NCBI GenBank assembly: GCA_045597645.1
Contig: JAZLKM010000076.1
Coordinates: forward strand, 1 to 18,558
Source: JAKSSE01 sp045597645
GTDB taxonomy: Bacteria; Bacillota; Clostridia; Lachnospirales; Lachnospiraceae
DNA: 18,558 nucleotides
Reading direction: 5' to 3'
Shown piece by piece: positions 1 through 6,387 of this stretch. Position numbers and translations under genes: made by a program. A model generated the notes under the pieces. It did not search any database and was not told the origin of the DNA. It saw only the letters and a program-made list of their open reading frames with translations. Numbering within the stretch: position 1 is the first letter of the stretch; each line of letters begins with the position of its first letter.

Positions 1-5
1 TTAAA

Positions 6-728
6 ATGGCGGTGAAGACACCGCATATAGAGGATTTTGACAGATATTTGTTTGTGGGGCCTCATCCGGATGATATAGAGATTGGTGCGGGTGCTACAGT
101 AAGCAAGCTGGTTGAAATGGGAAAGAAAGTAACTTTTCTTATATGCACTGACGGACGCTTCGGAGATGGAGCATCAGATGGAGTAAAAGGTGATGAACTC
201 GCAAAGCTTCGCATGGAGGAATCACTAAAGTCGTCGGCAGTACTCGGCGTTACCGACGTGAGATTTCTTAATCTAACCGACGGTGCCTGCTATGAGCACA
301 ATGAACTTCTTGAGGGGCTTGCTGAAATTGTGGCGGCGGTGAATCCGGATATAATATTTGCGCCGGACCCTTCGCCGAGAAGTGAATGCCATCCTGATCA
401 CATAAATGTAGGAAATGCAGTAAAGACGATAGCCTGCCTCGCACCATATGAGAGTCTAATGAATGCAAAACTCAAAGTGGGCAGTGCACAGGTTAAGGCA
501 ATTGCCTTTTACATGACGGCACATCCTAATCGTTTTATAAGGGTGAAGAAGCACTTTAACAAACAGCTTAGCGCGATATTTGACTGTCATAAAAGCCAGT
601 ATCCTGCTAATTCGACTGAAGCAGATTCGCTTAAGCTATATCTTAAGCTGCGATACATTCAGTATGGTTGCAGAGAAGGCTTTAAGGTGTATTCTCAGAC
701 GCACATGCACTGCCTCCCTGAGGCGTGA
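6..728 (+). CDS. PIG-L family deacetylase (LmbE-like)
   Basis: 240-residue zinc-dependent N-deacetylase of the PIG-L/LmbE family, which removes acetyl groups from N-acetylglucosamine-type or related amino-sugar substrates. The signature PHPDD zinc motif lies near residues 19-23 (context FVGPHPDDIE), and the second metal motif HPDH is near residue 128 (context SECHPDHINVG). There is no signal peptide, so it is probably cytoplasmic. The ATG at position 6 leaves about 15 residues before the first core strand, which is normal for the family. However, the upstream ribosome site is outside the window, so a longer start cannot be excluded. The physiological substrate cannot be read from the sequence. 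A sugar-isomerase-like gene lies two genes downstream, which is only weakly suggestive of carbohydrate metabolism. Confidence 0.87.
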   Translation: MAVKTPHIEDFDRYLFVGPHPDDIEIGAGATVSKLVEMGKKVTFLICTDGRFGDGASDGVKGDELAKLRMEESLKSSAVLGVTDVRFLNLTDGACYEHNELLEGLAEIVAAVNPDIIFAPDPSPRSECHPDHINVGNAVKTIACLAPYESLMNAKLKVGSAQVKAIAFYMTAHPNRFIRVKKHFNKQLSAIFDCHKSQYPANSTEADSLKLYLKLRYIQYGCREGFKVYSQTHMHCLPEA

Positions 729-758
729 AAAATGTTTGTCGATTTTGGCATAGCATTT

Positions 759-821
759 GCTGCGAAGCAACAATTGTTTATGAGTAAGTAGCGAAGCGGA
801 CCGCGAATAACATTGAATGAA
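759..821 (+). repeat. Intergenic repeat, copy A
   Basis: This 63-nt segment aligns with 13185-13249 at roughly 70% identity with only one small compensated shift. Shared blocks include GCTGCG, CAATTG/AATTG, TGA, CGAAG, GCGA, TAA and ATTGAAT. The segment begins with a small hairpin (TTGCT-GCGA-AGCAA, a GNRA-type loop). Each copy sits in the same orientation directly before the ribosome site of the next gene. Origin unknown; see findings. Confidence 0.55.
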
Positions 822-852
822 ATGTGGTTTATACATAGGAGGTAACAAAGAT

Positions 853-1542
853 ATGTATTATTATGATCCAACCTATATCCTGGTGCTTATTGGTGCACTA
901 ATTAGTTTCATAGCATCAATCAATGTCAATGGAACATTTAGGAGATATAACAAAAAAGGCAACGGCAGAGGCCTCACTGCAGAGCAGGCAGCACAGAAGA
1001 TACTGCAGCTGGCGGGAATAAATGATGTGAGAATTGAGAGAGTTAGAGGTAATCTTACTGATCATTACGCACCATCATCGAAGGTACTTCGTTTGTCTGA
1101 TTCAGTGTATGGCTCTACATCAGTTGCCGCAATCGGTGTGGCTGCTCACGAGTGCGGACATGCTATTCAGCACAGCGTAGGATATGGACCGCTGAAGCTT
1201 AGGTCGGCTGCTGTACCTGTTGCAAATATCGGATCGAAACTTTCCTGGCCAATAATAATAGCAGGACTGGTGCTGGGATATACAGGCCTGGCACAGATAG
1301 GCATATTTTTGTTTCTGTTTGTAGTATTTTTCCAGCTTATAACACTGCCGGTTGAGTTTAATGCATCCCACAGGGCCCTCAAGGTGCTGAATGACAGCAA
1401 CATGCTTGTTGGAAAAGAGCTTTCTGGAGCGAGAAAGGTACTTACAGCTGCGGCTATGACTTATGTAGCAGCGCTGTTCTCGACTATACTACAGCTGCTA
1501 AGACTTGTACTTTTGGTACAAGGCCGTGGCAGGAGAAGATAG
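853..1542 (+). CDS. YugP-like membrane zinc metallopeptidase
   Basis: 229-residue membrane protein of the neutral zinc metallopeptidase family typified by Bacillus YugP. The catalytic HExxH motif is HECGH at residues 99-103. Hydrophobic segments lie at about residues 5-24 and 130-175 (probably two passes), with another near the C terminus. An E in LPVEFNASHRA is a plausible third zinc ligand. An in-frame ATG exists at 817, but the start at 853 is preferred. It has a strong AGGAGGT ribosome site at 837-843, and the protein then begins MYYYDPTYILVL, immediately ahead of the first membrane segment. The upstream extension also runs through an intergenic repeat. Family members are thought to be membrane proteases, but the substrate is not known. 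It stands 32 nt before the downstream isomerase gene and may be cotranscribed with it. Confidence 0.87.
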   Translation: MYYYDPTYILVLIGALISFIASINVNGTFRRYNKKGNGRGLTAEQAAQKILQLAGINDVRIERVRGNLTDHYAPSSKVLRLSDSVYGSTSVAAIGVAAHECGHAIQHSVGYGPLKLRSAAVPVANIGSKLSWPIIIAGLVLGYTGLAQIGIFLFLFVVFFQLITLPVEFNASHRALKVLNDSNMLVGKELSGARKVLTAAAMTYVAALFSTILQLLRLVLLVQGRGRRR

Positions 1543-1574
1543 AGGAAAACTCATATATAGAAGCGGATGAAATT

Positions 1575-2396
1575 ATGAAAATAGGAATGCCAACACTGAT
1601 TGAGAATTCTGATCTTAGAGAAAATATCACTCTGTGCAAGGAACTGGGACTGGATTTTATAGAACTCAATATGAATTTTCCAGAGTATCAGATAGATAGA
1701 CTTGAAGACTGGGAAGAATTCTATGACGCAGCAGACGATGCACAGATTTTCTATACCATCCATCTGGACGAAAATATGAATATTGCGGATTTTAACCCGC
1801 TCGTCCGTGAGGCCTACCTTGAGACAGTGCGTAGAGCGATTGAAGTTGCAAAGCATTTTGTGCCACTCAAAGATAAATACGGAGATAAGAAGCACTCGCT
1901 CACGATAAATATGCATATGCATCACGGCATATTCATTACGCTTCCTGACCGTAAGGTCCAAATGTATGATAGAGATTTCGACACGTATATGCAGGCCTTT
2001 GAAGTGTTTAGAAATAAGTGCGAGGAATGGATTGGCGATTCAGATATACAGATTGCGATTGAAAACACAGATGGCTTTAAGGAATATGAAAAGAGAGCGA
2101 TAGAGTATCTGCTGGAAAGCAGATGTTTTGCTCTCACCTGGGATATAGGTCACTCGAAAGCAACTGGTGAAGTAGATGTTCCGTATATTTTAGAACATAA
2201 AAATGCACTAAAGCATTTTCATATTCACGATGGAAATGAAAATCCTCCCAAGAACCATTTGGCGTTAGGCGACGGAGAGATAGATATAGAGGCGAGATTT
2301 GATTTGGCCAGTAAATGCGGTGCCACAGTAGTAATCGAAACTAAGACGATAGAGGCGCTTAGGAGAAGTGAGGAATATATTAGGGCAAAGTTATAA
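1575..2396 (+). CDS. Sugar phosphate isomerase/epimerase (TIM barrel)
   Basis: 273-residue protein of the xylose isomerase-like TIM-barrel (AP endonuclease 2) superfamily. Recognisable metal-site strands are the glutamate in QIAIENTDG, the aspartate and histidine of TWDIGHSK, the histidines of KHFHIHDGN, the loop LALGDGEID, and the terminal glutamate of VVIETKT. These are the usual divalent-metal ligands of sugar isomerases and epimerases of this fold. The N terminus MKIGMPTLIENS starts directly at the first barrel strand, supporting ATG 1575. The ribosome site is weak (GAAGCGG-like, about 1560-1566), so translation may depend on coupling to the upstream gene. The exact sugar substrate cannot be assigned. 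It is convergent with the ATPase gene on the other strand. Confidence 0.8.
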   Translation: MKIGMPTLIENSDLRENITLCKELGLDFIELNMNFPEYQIDRLEDWEEFYDAADDAQIFYTIHLDENMNIADFNPLVREAYLETVRRAIEVAKHFVPLKDKYGDKKHSLTINMHMHHGIFITLPDRKVQMYDRDFDTYMQAFEVFRNKCEEWIGDSDIQIAIENTDGFKEYEKRAIEYLLESRCFALTWDIGHSKATGEVDVPYILEHKNALKHFHIHDGNENPPKNHLALGDGEIDIEARFDLASKCGATVVIETKTIEALRRSEEYIRAKL

Positions 2397-2410
2397 TCTT
2401 TTAGCGGCAT

Positions 2411-2439
2411 AAAAAACGAGACGACCGAAGTCGTCTCGT
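2411..2439 (-). terminator. Rho-independent terminator of the ATPase gene (UUCG loop)
   Basis: A perfect 10-bp stem (ACGAGACGAC at 2416-2425, complement at 2430-2439) lies between the two convergent genes. Read on the minus strand, the loop is TTCG closed by C-G, the very stable C(UUCG)G tetraloop. It is followed by a run of six T (A run at 2411-2416 on plus). The plus strand has no T-tract after the stem, so it mainly serves the minus-strand gene. Confidence 0.85.
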
Positions 2440-2470
2440 ACAAAAGTCTAACTTTAAGGGATTTGGAGTG

Positions 2471-3517
2471 TTACATCTCTTGCATTTTCACGAATTCAGC
2501 GAACCGGGGCAGCTTGATTGCGATTTTTCCATAGCTGGAGACATCGATGATGCCTTTGTCGCGGAGCCTTGCGCGATATTGCGAGAATTCATTCTTGCGC
2601 TTTTGGGTTAGGGACAGTAGTTCTGCGGTATCCATCACATCTTTTGTAGCGATGAAGGAGAGGTACCACTTGTCGGTATCAGAAAGTTCAGACCAGATTT
2701 TACTGTACACATAGCGCTCCATGGCTATATCGAATTTGATAAGTACCTCGTCATCTAATTTCTTGGATTCTGATTCCCAAACATATTTTCCTAGAACCTG
2801 ATATGCAAAAGGATACCCTCGTGTGATAGCAGCCATTTTGTAAGCTTCGTCACTGTCAATGTCAAAAACCTTCATATAGCGCTGGGAGATGAGAGTAGTG
2901 TTCAATGGTTCCATCTCGACTTTAGGTGCGCGATATAGGAAAGTAAGTGTTTTCTCATCTTCTAGATTATGTATGTTTTCATATAGACCTGCCATGATTA
3001 AGAAAAATGGCAGGCTTTGTCTTATCATAATCTGATATGAGCTGGCAAATTGTCTCATGGATTCGGTGTTTGAAACTTCGTCAATAGTAACAAGCAGCCG
3101 TTTACCTTGCTTTTTTATTTCCTTAAGTATTGTTTCTAGTGCTGATTCAATACTGGCCACAGGAGCTTTTCCCTCTAAGGATATTCCTATTCCAAATTTT
3201 GAAAGATTTATACTGCCGGCAATAAATTTCGAAATAAAACTTTTGCTGTCATACAATTTAGCTACAAGATCTTCAAGCAGATTGGCTTGAGGATTTAGTC
3301 CTATGACAATCCAGTCATCGTTGCCTGATAACTGATTTTCTATTTCGGTCATTGTAACAGTTTTGCCGGAACCACGTATTCCGGTCAACATATAGCATGG
3401 ATTTTGCATAGGGTCGGATTCAAAACTGCCTAGTATCTCGTCGACAATTAGTTCGCGTTGGATATATTGATTTGGAATCATTCCAAAGTTGATTGCAAAA
3501 GGATTTTTACTAGTCAT
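2471..3517 (-). CDS. AAA/archaeal-type ATPase, orphan
   Basis: 348-residue P-loop ATPase resembling the archaeal-ATPase/Orc1-Cdc6-like proteins common in Clostridia. Walker A is GIRGSGKT at residues 46-53 and Walker B is LLVTIDE at 141-147. The C-terminal part (about 265-348) looks like a winged-helix DNA-binding region (segments DTAELLSLTQKRKNEFSQY and LRDKGIID). An arginine finger or sensor region is plausible around RAPKVEMEPL but is not proven. The start at 3517 has a good GGAGG ribosome site on the minus strand (about 3526-3530). It is monocistronic, with its own promoter and terminator, and its upstream region is filled with iterated repeats that overlap the promoter. An ATP-dependent DNA-binding protein acting on those repeats is an attractive inference. 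No partner nuclease or transposase is adjacent, and the biological role is unknown. Confidence 0.82.
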   Translation of the reverse strand: MTSKNPFAINFGMIPNQYIQRELIVDEILGSFESDPMQNPCYMLTGIRGSGKTVTMTEIENQLSGNDDWIVIGLNPQANLLEDLVAKLYDSKSFISKFIAGSINLSKFGIGISLEGKAPVASIESALETILKEIKKQGKRLLVTIDEVSNTESMRQFASSYQIMIRQSLPFFLIMAGLYENIHNLEDEKTLTFLYRAPKVEMEPLNTTLISQRYMKVFDIDSDEAYKMAAITRGYPFAYQVLGKYVWESESKKLDDEVLIKFDIAMERYVYSKIWSELSDTDKWYLSFIATKDVMDTAELLSLTQKRKNEFSQYRARLRDKGIIDVSSYGKIAIKLPRFAEFVKMQEM

Positions 3518-3539
3518 GTGTAACCTCCGTGTGGTAGTG

Positions 3540-3636
3540 CTTATATACTTTTGAAAGGTTATATACTCTTATATACTTCGATTTGAATTATATACTCTTA
3601 TATACTTTCTGGCAAGATATATACTCTTATATACTT
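3540..3636. repeat. Iteron array, 29-bp period, built of TATATAC boxes
   Basis: Three identical 19-nt units (TATATACTCTTATATACTT) start at 3560, 3589 and 3618, separated by 10-nt unrelated spacers. A half unit, CTTATATACTT, lies at 3540-3550. Each unit holds two TATATAC heptamers exactly 10 bp apart, so seven heptamers start at 3542, 3560, 3570, 3589, 3599, 3618 and 3628. The array overlaps the promoter of the minus-strand ATPase gene and starts 23 nt from its start codon. It looks like an operator or iteron cluster rather than a simple AT run, because spacer content varies while units are exact. Confidence 0.9.
3587..3615 (-). promoter_or_regulatory. Sigma-A promoter of the ATPase gene, inside the iteron array
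   Basis: On the minus strand, TTGCCA (plus 3610-3615) and TATAAT (plus 3587-3592) are separated by exactly 17 nt. The -10 overlaps the edge of the second repeat unit. The -35 lies in the spacer between units two and three. Transcription would start near 3580, placing one and a half repeat units inside the 5' leader. Confidence 0.65.
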
Positions 3637-3671
3637 CGCGGGCACAGCTTTTTCACGATATTGATTTGAGC

Positions 3672-3685
3672 GTATATTTTTATAC
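3672..3685. repeat. Palindrome GTATA-TTTT-TATAC beyond the iteron array
   Basis: A 5-bp inverted repeat with a 4-nt centre lies 36 bp beyond the last iteron. Its arms, GTATA and TATAC, match the end of the TATATAC box. It may be an additional, inverted binding site in the shared region between the ATPase and RNase Y genes, or merely AT-rich coincidence. Confidence 0.3.
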
Positions 3686-3714
3686 AATATATCGAATTAT
3701 TATGCGTACTTTAA

Positions 3715-3743
3715 TTGACATAACATTGCAAATACTATAGAAT
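3715..3743 (+). promoter_or_regulatory. Sigma-A promoter for rny
   Basis: Consensus TTGACA at 3715-3720, a 17-nt spacer, and TAGAAT at 3738-3743. Transcription would begin near 3750, giving a leader of about 73 nt. A second possible start is an extended -10 element TGATATAAT at 3762-3770, which lacks a good -35. The rest of the 305-nt gap between the ATPase and rny holds the iteron array and nothing else that I recognise as coding. Confidence 0.75.
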
Positions 3744-3822
3744 ATATCCCGTGTAACTATGTGATATAATTTGATTTATCATATATATCGTACAATGACA
3801 ATTTCATAAAGGAGGTGCTCCT

Positions 3823-5385
3823 GTGGGAGAAACAGCAATGGTAATTATCGCAATTGTTGCAACGCTCATAGTGGCCGTTCCGGTTACCTTAATCATTTCA
3901 AAGGCTATTCGTCAGAGCCAGGATGCTAAAAAGATTGGCGCTGCTGAGGTTAAGGCTAGAGAGATAATTGATGATGCTATCAAGACTGCTGAGAGCAAGA
4001 AGCGTGAGGCTTTGCTCGAGGCTAAGGAAGAGAATCTTAAGGTTAAGAACGAGCTAGACAAAGAGATCAAAGAGCGTAGAAATGAGATGCAACGCAACGA
4101 GCGTCGTGTAACTCAGAAGGAAGAGAACCTTGACAAGAAAGCTGATGCTATGGAAAAGCGTGAGGCTACACTTGCCAAAAAGGAAGAGGAGCTTGAAAAG
4201 CAGCGTGCTGAAGTGGCACAGCTGTCAGCTCAGAGAGTACAGGAACTTGAGAGAATCTCAGGACTCACCTCCGAACAGGCAAAAGATTTCCTTCTCAAGA
4301 CAGTTGAGGAAGACGTTAAGCTTGATACAGCTAAGCTTATTAAGGAGCTTGAGACCAGAGCTAAGGAAGAGGCTAGCAAGCGTGCTAGAGACTACGTTGT
4401 TACTGCTATTCAGAAATGCGCAGTTGACCACGTTGCAGAGGCTACACTTTCAGTTGTAAATCTACCGAATGATGAGATGAAGGGCCGTATAATCGGTCGC
4501 GAGGGACGTAACATTCGTACCCTTGAGACTCTTACCGGCGTTGAGCTTATTATAGATGATACTCCAGAAGCGGTTATTCTTTCGGCGTTCGATCCGGTAC
4601 GTCGCGAGATTGCACGTATCGCACTGGAGAAGCTGATTATGGATGGACGTATCCACCCGGCACGTATCGAGGAAATGGTTGAAAAGGCACAAAAGGAAGT
4701 GGATGTTACCATCAAGGAAGCTGGCGAAGAGGCCACCCTTGAGGCTGGTGTACATGGTATCCACCCGGAGCTTGTAAAGCTTCTTGGTCGTATGAAATAC
4801 CGTACCAGTTATGGTCAGAATGCTCTCAAGCATTCAGTCGAGGTATCACTTCTTTGTGGACAGCTTGCAGCAGAGCTTGGACTTGATGTTCGTACTGCTA
4901 AGCGAGCAGGTCTTCTCCATGATATTGGTAAGGCTGTCGATCATGAGACAGGAATGGAAGGTACACATATTCAGTTAGGTGTAGACCTTTGTAAGAAATA
5001 CAAGGAGTCAGCGCTTATTGTTAATGCTGTAGAGGCTCATCATGGTGATGTTGAGCCAGAATCACTCATTGCTTGCCTTGTACAGGCTGCAGATGCTATT
5101 AGCGCTGCTAGACCAGGTGCAAGACGTGAGAATATTGAGACTTACTCAAACCGCTTAAAGCAGCTTGAGGAGATTTGTCAGGAATTTAAGGGTGTAGAGA
5201 CCTCGTTCGCTGTACAGGCGGGTAGAGAAGTCCGCATCATGGTTGTTCCGGAGCAGGTTAGCGATGCTGATATGGTGCTTATGGCTAGAGAGATTTCAAA
5301 GCGTATTGAATCAGAGCTTGAATATCCGGGCCAGATTAAGATTAATGTCGTTCGTGAGTCCCGCGTAACCGAATACGCAAAGTAA
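3823..5385 (+). CDS. rny: Ribonuclease Y
   Basis: 520-residue membrane-anchored endoribonuclease that starts decay and processing of many mRNAs in Firmicutes. Domain order is complete: one N-terminal membrane helix (about residues 5-27), a long charged coiled coil (about 30-150), a KH RNA-binding domain with GREGRNIR near residue 225, and an HD phosphodiesterase domain with the metal-binding HD pair at 366-367 (HDIGKAVDHE). Length equals the usual 520 residues. The start is GTG at 3823, chosen for the AAAGGAGGTG ribosome site at 3808-3816. A later ATG at 3838 would cut into the membrane segment. It has its own promoter and a terminator just downstream, although some read-through into the Nudix gene is likely because no separate promoter is visible there. 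Confidence 0.97.
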   Translation: MGETAMVIIAIVATLIVAVPVTLIISKAIRQSQDAKKIGAAEVKAREIIDDAIKTAESKKREALLEAKEENLKVKNELDKEIKERRNEMQRNERRVTQKEENLDKKADAMEKREATLAKKEEELEKQRAEVAQLSAQRVQELERISGLTSEQAKDFLLKTVEEDVKLDTAKLIKELETRAKEEASKRARDYVVTAIQKCAVDHVAEATLSVVNLPNDEMKGRIIGREGRNIRTLETLTGVELIIDDTPEAVILSAFDPVRREIARIALEKLIMDGRIHPARIEEMVEKAQKEVDVTIKEAGEEATLEAGVHGIHPELVKLLGRMKYRTSYGQNALKHSVEVSLLCGQLAAELGLDVRTAKRAGLLHDIGKAVDHETGMEGTHIQLGVDLCKKYKESALIVNAVEAHHGDVEPESLIACLVQAADAISAARPGARRENIETYSNRLKQLEEICQEFKGVETSFAVQAGREVRIMVVPEQVSDADMVLMAREISKRIESELEYPGQIKINVVRESRVTEYAK

Positions 5386-5392
5386 ACAATTT

Positions 5393-5426
5393 AGACCCGT
5401 GATGAAAGTCATGGGTCTTTTTTTAT
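5393..5426 (+). terminator. Terminator after rny
   Basis: Stem AGACCCGTGA / TCATGGGTCT with one G-T pair and a 6-nt loop (5393-5418), followed by a T-run to 5425. It sits only about 14 nt before the next start codon, and the next gene lacks a clear promoter, so it probably attenuates rather than blocks read-through. Confidence 0.85.
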
Positions 5427-5439
5427 CAAGGAGTAGGCA

Positions 5440-5976
5440 ATGTCAAAAATTAGAAGATTAGATAGAACGCTGGTATACCAGGGAAATATTATAGAAGTGT
5501 ACGCGGATCTGATGGAGCTGCCGGACGGAAGTCATCAGACTTGGGATGCGGTCCATCACAGGCATGGTGCGGCTTGCGTTGTAGCTGTGGATGATGAGGG
5601 GTACATTCTTTTGGTGAAGCAAAATAGGCCTGTGCTAGGCTGCGAGACTCTGGAGCTTCCCGCAGGCTGTCAGGATCCGGGCGAGGAGATGATAGAGTGC
5701 GCTGCTAGAGAACTGCTGGAAGAGACAGGGTATAGAGCGAAAGAGATAGCGCCGTTAATGATAATAAATTCAACTGTTGCAACCTGCGATGAGCAGATTG
5801 ATATCTATGAGGCACTGGCAGAGAAGACAGGAGAGCAGCATCTTGACCCTGGCGAGGAAATAAATGTAGTCAGAATGAAGCTTGAAGAGGCCGTTGAACT
5901 GGTACTGAGTTCGCAGATAACAGACTCGAAGACAGCAGTAGGAATACTCGCCTACGTAACAAAGCACAGGATATGA
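5440..5976 (+). CDS. Nudix hydrolase, ADP-ribose pyrophosphatase type
   Basis: 178-residue Nudix pyrophosphohydrolase. The full Nudix box GX5EX7REUXEEXGU is present at residues 76-98 (G76, E82, R90-E91, E94-E95, G97). Family resemblance is to NudF/ADP-ribose pyrophosphatase enzymes, which split ADP-ribose or ADP-sugars to AMP and a sugar phosphate. The evidence is the N-terminal domain-swap-like strands (VYQGNIIEVYADLMELPDG) and the LPAG element before the box. ATG 5440 follows an AAGGAG site at 5428-5433. The position immediately downstream of the rny terminator suggests partial cotranscription with rny. Substrate preference among ADP-sugars is not determined by the visible sequence. Confidence 0.9.
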   Translation: MSKIRRLDRTLVYQGNIIEVYADLMELPDGSHQTWDAVHHRHGAACVVAVDDEGYILLVKQNRPVLGCETLELPAGCQDPGEEMIECAARELLEETGYRAKEIAPLMIINSTVATCDEQIDIYEALAEKTGEQHLDPGEEINVVRMKLEEAVELVLSSQITDSKTAVGILAYVTKHRI

Positions 5977-6258
5977 TGGTTCAAGATGTCGTCGCAGTGC
6001 GCACGTTACAACATACGTTGTGCTCATATTGCGATGACTATTACGATAGCAGTTCACATTACGCTCATATTGCAATAGCTGCGAGATAACTGTGTGAAAA
6101 ATATTTCCACAATAACGCTTGGACGTGTGAAAAATTATGGCAATAAAATTGCGCGTTGAAAAAATATGAAAAAAATTATTATGTAAATCTTTCACATAAT
6201 ATAGAGGTACTAAAGTACTAGAAAAACAATATCTAGTGTTTGAGGTCAAAAAGCCTTG
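5977..6258. other. AT-rich intergenic stretch with short repeats, no gene seen
   Basis: This is the left part of a 411-nt gap between the Nudix gene and xerD. It holds GCTCATATTGC twice (6022-6032, 6063-6073), GTGTGAAAAAT twice (6092-6102, 6125-6135), and an inverted repeat ATTATGT/ACATAAT (6178-6184, 6194-6200). Two small palindromes, GTACT-AA-AGTAC and ACTAGA/TCTAGT, follow around 6207-6240. No convincing coding frame with a ribosome site is present, and I see no clear terminator for the Nudix gene. Confidence 0.6.
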
Positions 6259-6281
6259 AAACCCTTGAAAAATAAGGGTTT
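6259..6281. promoter_or_regulatory. Operator-like palindrome overlapping the xerD -35
   Basis: Perfect 8-bp inverted repeat AAACCCTT (6259-6266) and AAGGGTTT (6274-6281) with a 7-nt centre. Its right arm runs into the TTGACT -35 hexamer. Such placement is typical of a repressor site, but no regulator can be named. Confidence 0.45.
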
Positions 6282-6308
6282 GACTTGCAAATTGAATAAC
6301 AATATAAT
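6280..6308 (+). promoter_or_regulatory. Sigma-A promoter for xerD
   Basis: TTGACT at 6280-6285, a 17-nt spacer and a perfect TATAAT at 6303-6308. Transcription would start near 6315, giving a leader of about 73 nt. Confidence 0.75.
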
Positions 6309-6357
6309 GAATTTCGGCTATGCAGATAGGGGTTTTTGCGTGGTCGAAATTCTTTTT
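6309..6357 (+). promoter_or_regulatory. Long-loop inverted repeat at the xerD transcription start
   Basis: GAATTTCG (6309-6316) and CGAAATTC (6345-6352) form a perfect 8-bp inverted repeat with a 28-nt centre, followed by CTTTTT. The left arm begins between the -10 and the expected transcription start. It is therefore better explained as a DNA element than as an RNA attenuator, unless transcription starts earlier than expected. Confidence 0.35.
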
Positions 6358-6387
6358 ATGTAAACTCGGTGGGGAGTAAAAGATAAC

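Noticed and set aside
817..852. Upstream ATG start for the YugP-like gene
   Set aside because: The added 12 residues overlap the intergenic repeat and the AGGAGGT site; ATG 853 has ideal spacing and begins at the family's usual N terminus.
1551..1961. Minus-strand open frame of 136 codons opposite the sugar isomerase
   Set aside because: It lies opposite a well-conserved TIM-barrel gene and shows no motif; it is a shadow frame.
3540..3636. CRISPR-like array
   Set aside because: Units of 19 nt and spacers of 10 nt are too short, the repeats are AT-only heptamers in phase with a promoter, and no cas gene is present.
6092..6115. DnaA-box-like sequence and possible origin near TTTCCACAA
   Set aside because: It is a single imperfect match, without a cluster of boxes and without dnaA or dnaN nearby.
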